Assembly: GCA_963814985.1 (NCBI GenBank)
Contig: CAWFFV010000101.1
Location: 181,122 to 245,121 of the forward strand
Reading direction: 5' to 3'
DNA length: 64,000 nucleotides
DNA from: CAWFFV01 sp963814985
GTDB lineage: Bacteria; Chloroflexota; Ktedonobacteria; Ktedonobacterales; Ktedonobacteraceae
The notes under the pieces were generated by a model. It made no database searches. It was given only the letters and a program-made list of their open reading frames with translations, and was not told the origin of the DNA. Positions 63,191 to 64,000 of the stretch are shown in pieces (the first letter of the stretch is position 1; each line of letters starts with the position of its first letter). The position numbers and the translations under genes were made by a program.

Positions 63191-64000
63191 TTAACGCCGG
63201 AGGAAGGCGAGCCGATTGAGAACAAAAAATGACCATTTTCTAGAGAAAGAAATGATCATTCTTCTCAATTCTAGACATTTCCCCGGCAGGGAGATAATTT
63301 TCCTCTTTTGGGGTCTCGAGATCGGCAATACTGCTGGCAACAGTATTATCTCCAGAGCAAGCGAAACGGCAGTGAGAAGGCCGCCATCAAAGATGATCAG
63401 CAGCACCAGGGCAATTCCCAATCTGCCCACTATCGCAGGCCAATGGTTCACTCAAGTTGTCGCCCTTCCAGGGGAAAAGAGAAATTCGCGTCTCCAATTT
63501 CAACCGGGTCACCAGAAAATCGAAGAGCAGAACAAAAGCTGCTACCGCTAGGATGCCAGCTCCGATCTCAATGAGAACTTGCAGGACGGAATAAACATGT
63601 TGCTGTTCGAGAAGTGATGCCACACTAAAGAGTGGGCTTAAAAACAGAAGAAATATCGCTCCTTGCTGGGCCTGCAGACTGAAAGTCTGGTGGCGCCAGA
63701 GCGCCTTTCTGAGTTGCTCAAGAAACTCAGATTTTCTAACGGTGTTCCAGCTTGTAAGACTGCCAAGTGATTCTGTTTCATCCTCAACTCGATGAGCAGG
63801 CGTTCCATCCTGACTACTGGCATCCTCACTCGTTGCCTGACACCAATAGCCGCGCGCAAGGAGGGATTGTGCCTGGTAAGAAGCTTCAAATTGTTCAAGC
63901 TGTGTGATCTCAAGAATATGTCGATCATCGATGACAATCTCGACATCCTGTAAGTGACTTTGAAAGAACTCTACCAGTTCTTCGATATCTTGCTTGAATA
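63191..64000 (-). CDS. C-terminal part of a membrane protein (5' end outside window), one frameshift
   Basis: The minus strand is open from the right edge: FKQDIEELVEFFQSHLQDVE, IVIDDRHILEITQLEQFEAS, SLLARGYWCQATSED, then LWRHQTFSLQAQQGAIFLLF and two TM helices (about 63640 and 63560). Near 63435 the frame passes into PLACDSG and stops at 63387, while the next frame reads AIVGRLGIALVLLIIFDGGL, a third TM helix, and ends at 63191. One extra T near GGCCTGCG explains the change. The family is not recognised. Confidence 0.5.

Overview
The window looks like chromosomal DNA of a filamentous, multicellular-type Chloroflexota, most likely class Ktedonobacteria. This is inferred from a mix of features rather than from a marker gene: a STAND ATPase with kinesin-light-chain-type TPRs, many two-component systems, a PknB-type kinase with an Ala/Thr/Gln-rich linker, a KGG stress protein, an orphan FlgM-like protein, IS66/ISAzo13/IS3-type elements and dense small palindromic repeats. 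No rRNA, complete tRNA or CRISPR array was found.

Layout. 1-2.5 kb: end of a membrane protein, a tyrosine recombinase broken at a C8 run, and two small repeat elements. 2.6-9 kb: a NarX/LiaS-type kinase and its NarL-type regulator (1-base overlap), a frameshifted Ser/Thr kinase, a LysM-like membrane protein and a DUF402 protein. 9.1-17 kb: a membrane glycosyltransferase, then a convergent purine-salvage operon (adenine deaminase, FAD subunit, 2Fe-2S and molybdopterin parts of a xanthine-dehydrogenase-type enzyme). 19-28 kb: a putrescine/amino-acid module with aminotransferase, decayed saccharopine-dehydrogenase-like gene, aminobutyraldehyde dehydrogenase and a complete polar-amino-acid ABC importer. 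29-31.4 kb: overlapping GT2, DUF2064 and radical-SAM/SPASM genes. 31.4-40.6 kb: FlgM-like protein, MurJ, an M23 peptidase, KGG protein, a broken esterase, a tandem universal stress protein and a kinase/REC pair.

41.2-45 kb carries the most interesting locus. Three co-oriented genes encode a small TM protein resembling EACC1, a Bell-like helical protein ending in a YGDASV motif, and an NB-ARC/TPR STAND ATPase carrying a near-copy of the same motif at its N-terminus. This is the architecture expected of amyloid-motif signalling between an NLR-like receptor and a membrane-active effector. 49.4-55.7 kb is a nitrate-assimilation island (NarK transporter, NasA-type reductase, its FAD/2Fe-2S partner) with an unusual protein joining a NarX-like P-box sensor domain to a SWIM zinc finger and having no kinase. 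56-64 kb is an accessory scrapyard: an ISAzo13-type element inserted cleanly in an IS66-type element, an IS3 remnant fused to a methyltransferase fragment, a broken sigma factor/ankyrin gene, an F1-ATPase-beta-like protein without a Walker A lysine, and a partial membrane protein.

Two features run through the window. First, a modular repeat family has ends related to GTAACTATTCAGGT, two small hairpins and a long near-perfect central palindrome whose arms differ between copies but remain self-complementary. In three cases (ABC binding protein, MurJ, a histidine kinase) the gene's stop codon TAA lies inside the element end. Second, an unusually high number of genes are interrupted by one-base frameshifts, often with the intact reading obvious in the next frame. 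That may be real decay in the mobile regions, but in housekeeping-like genes it may equally reflect draft sequence quality, so frameshifted genes are annotated here as single loci with the break described.
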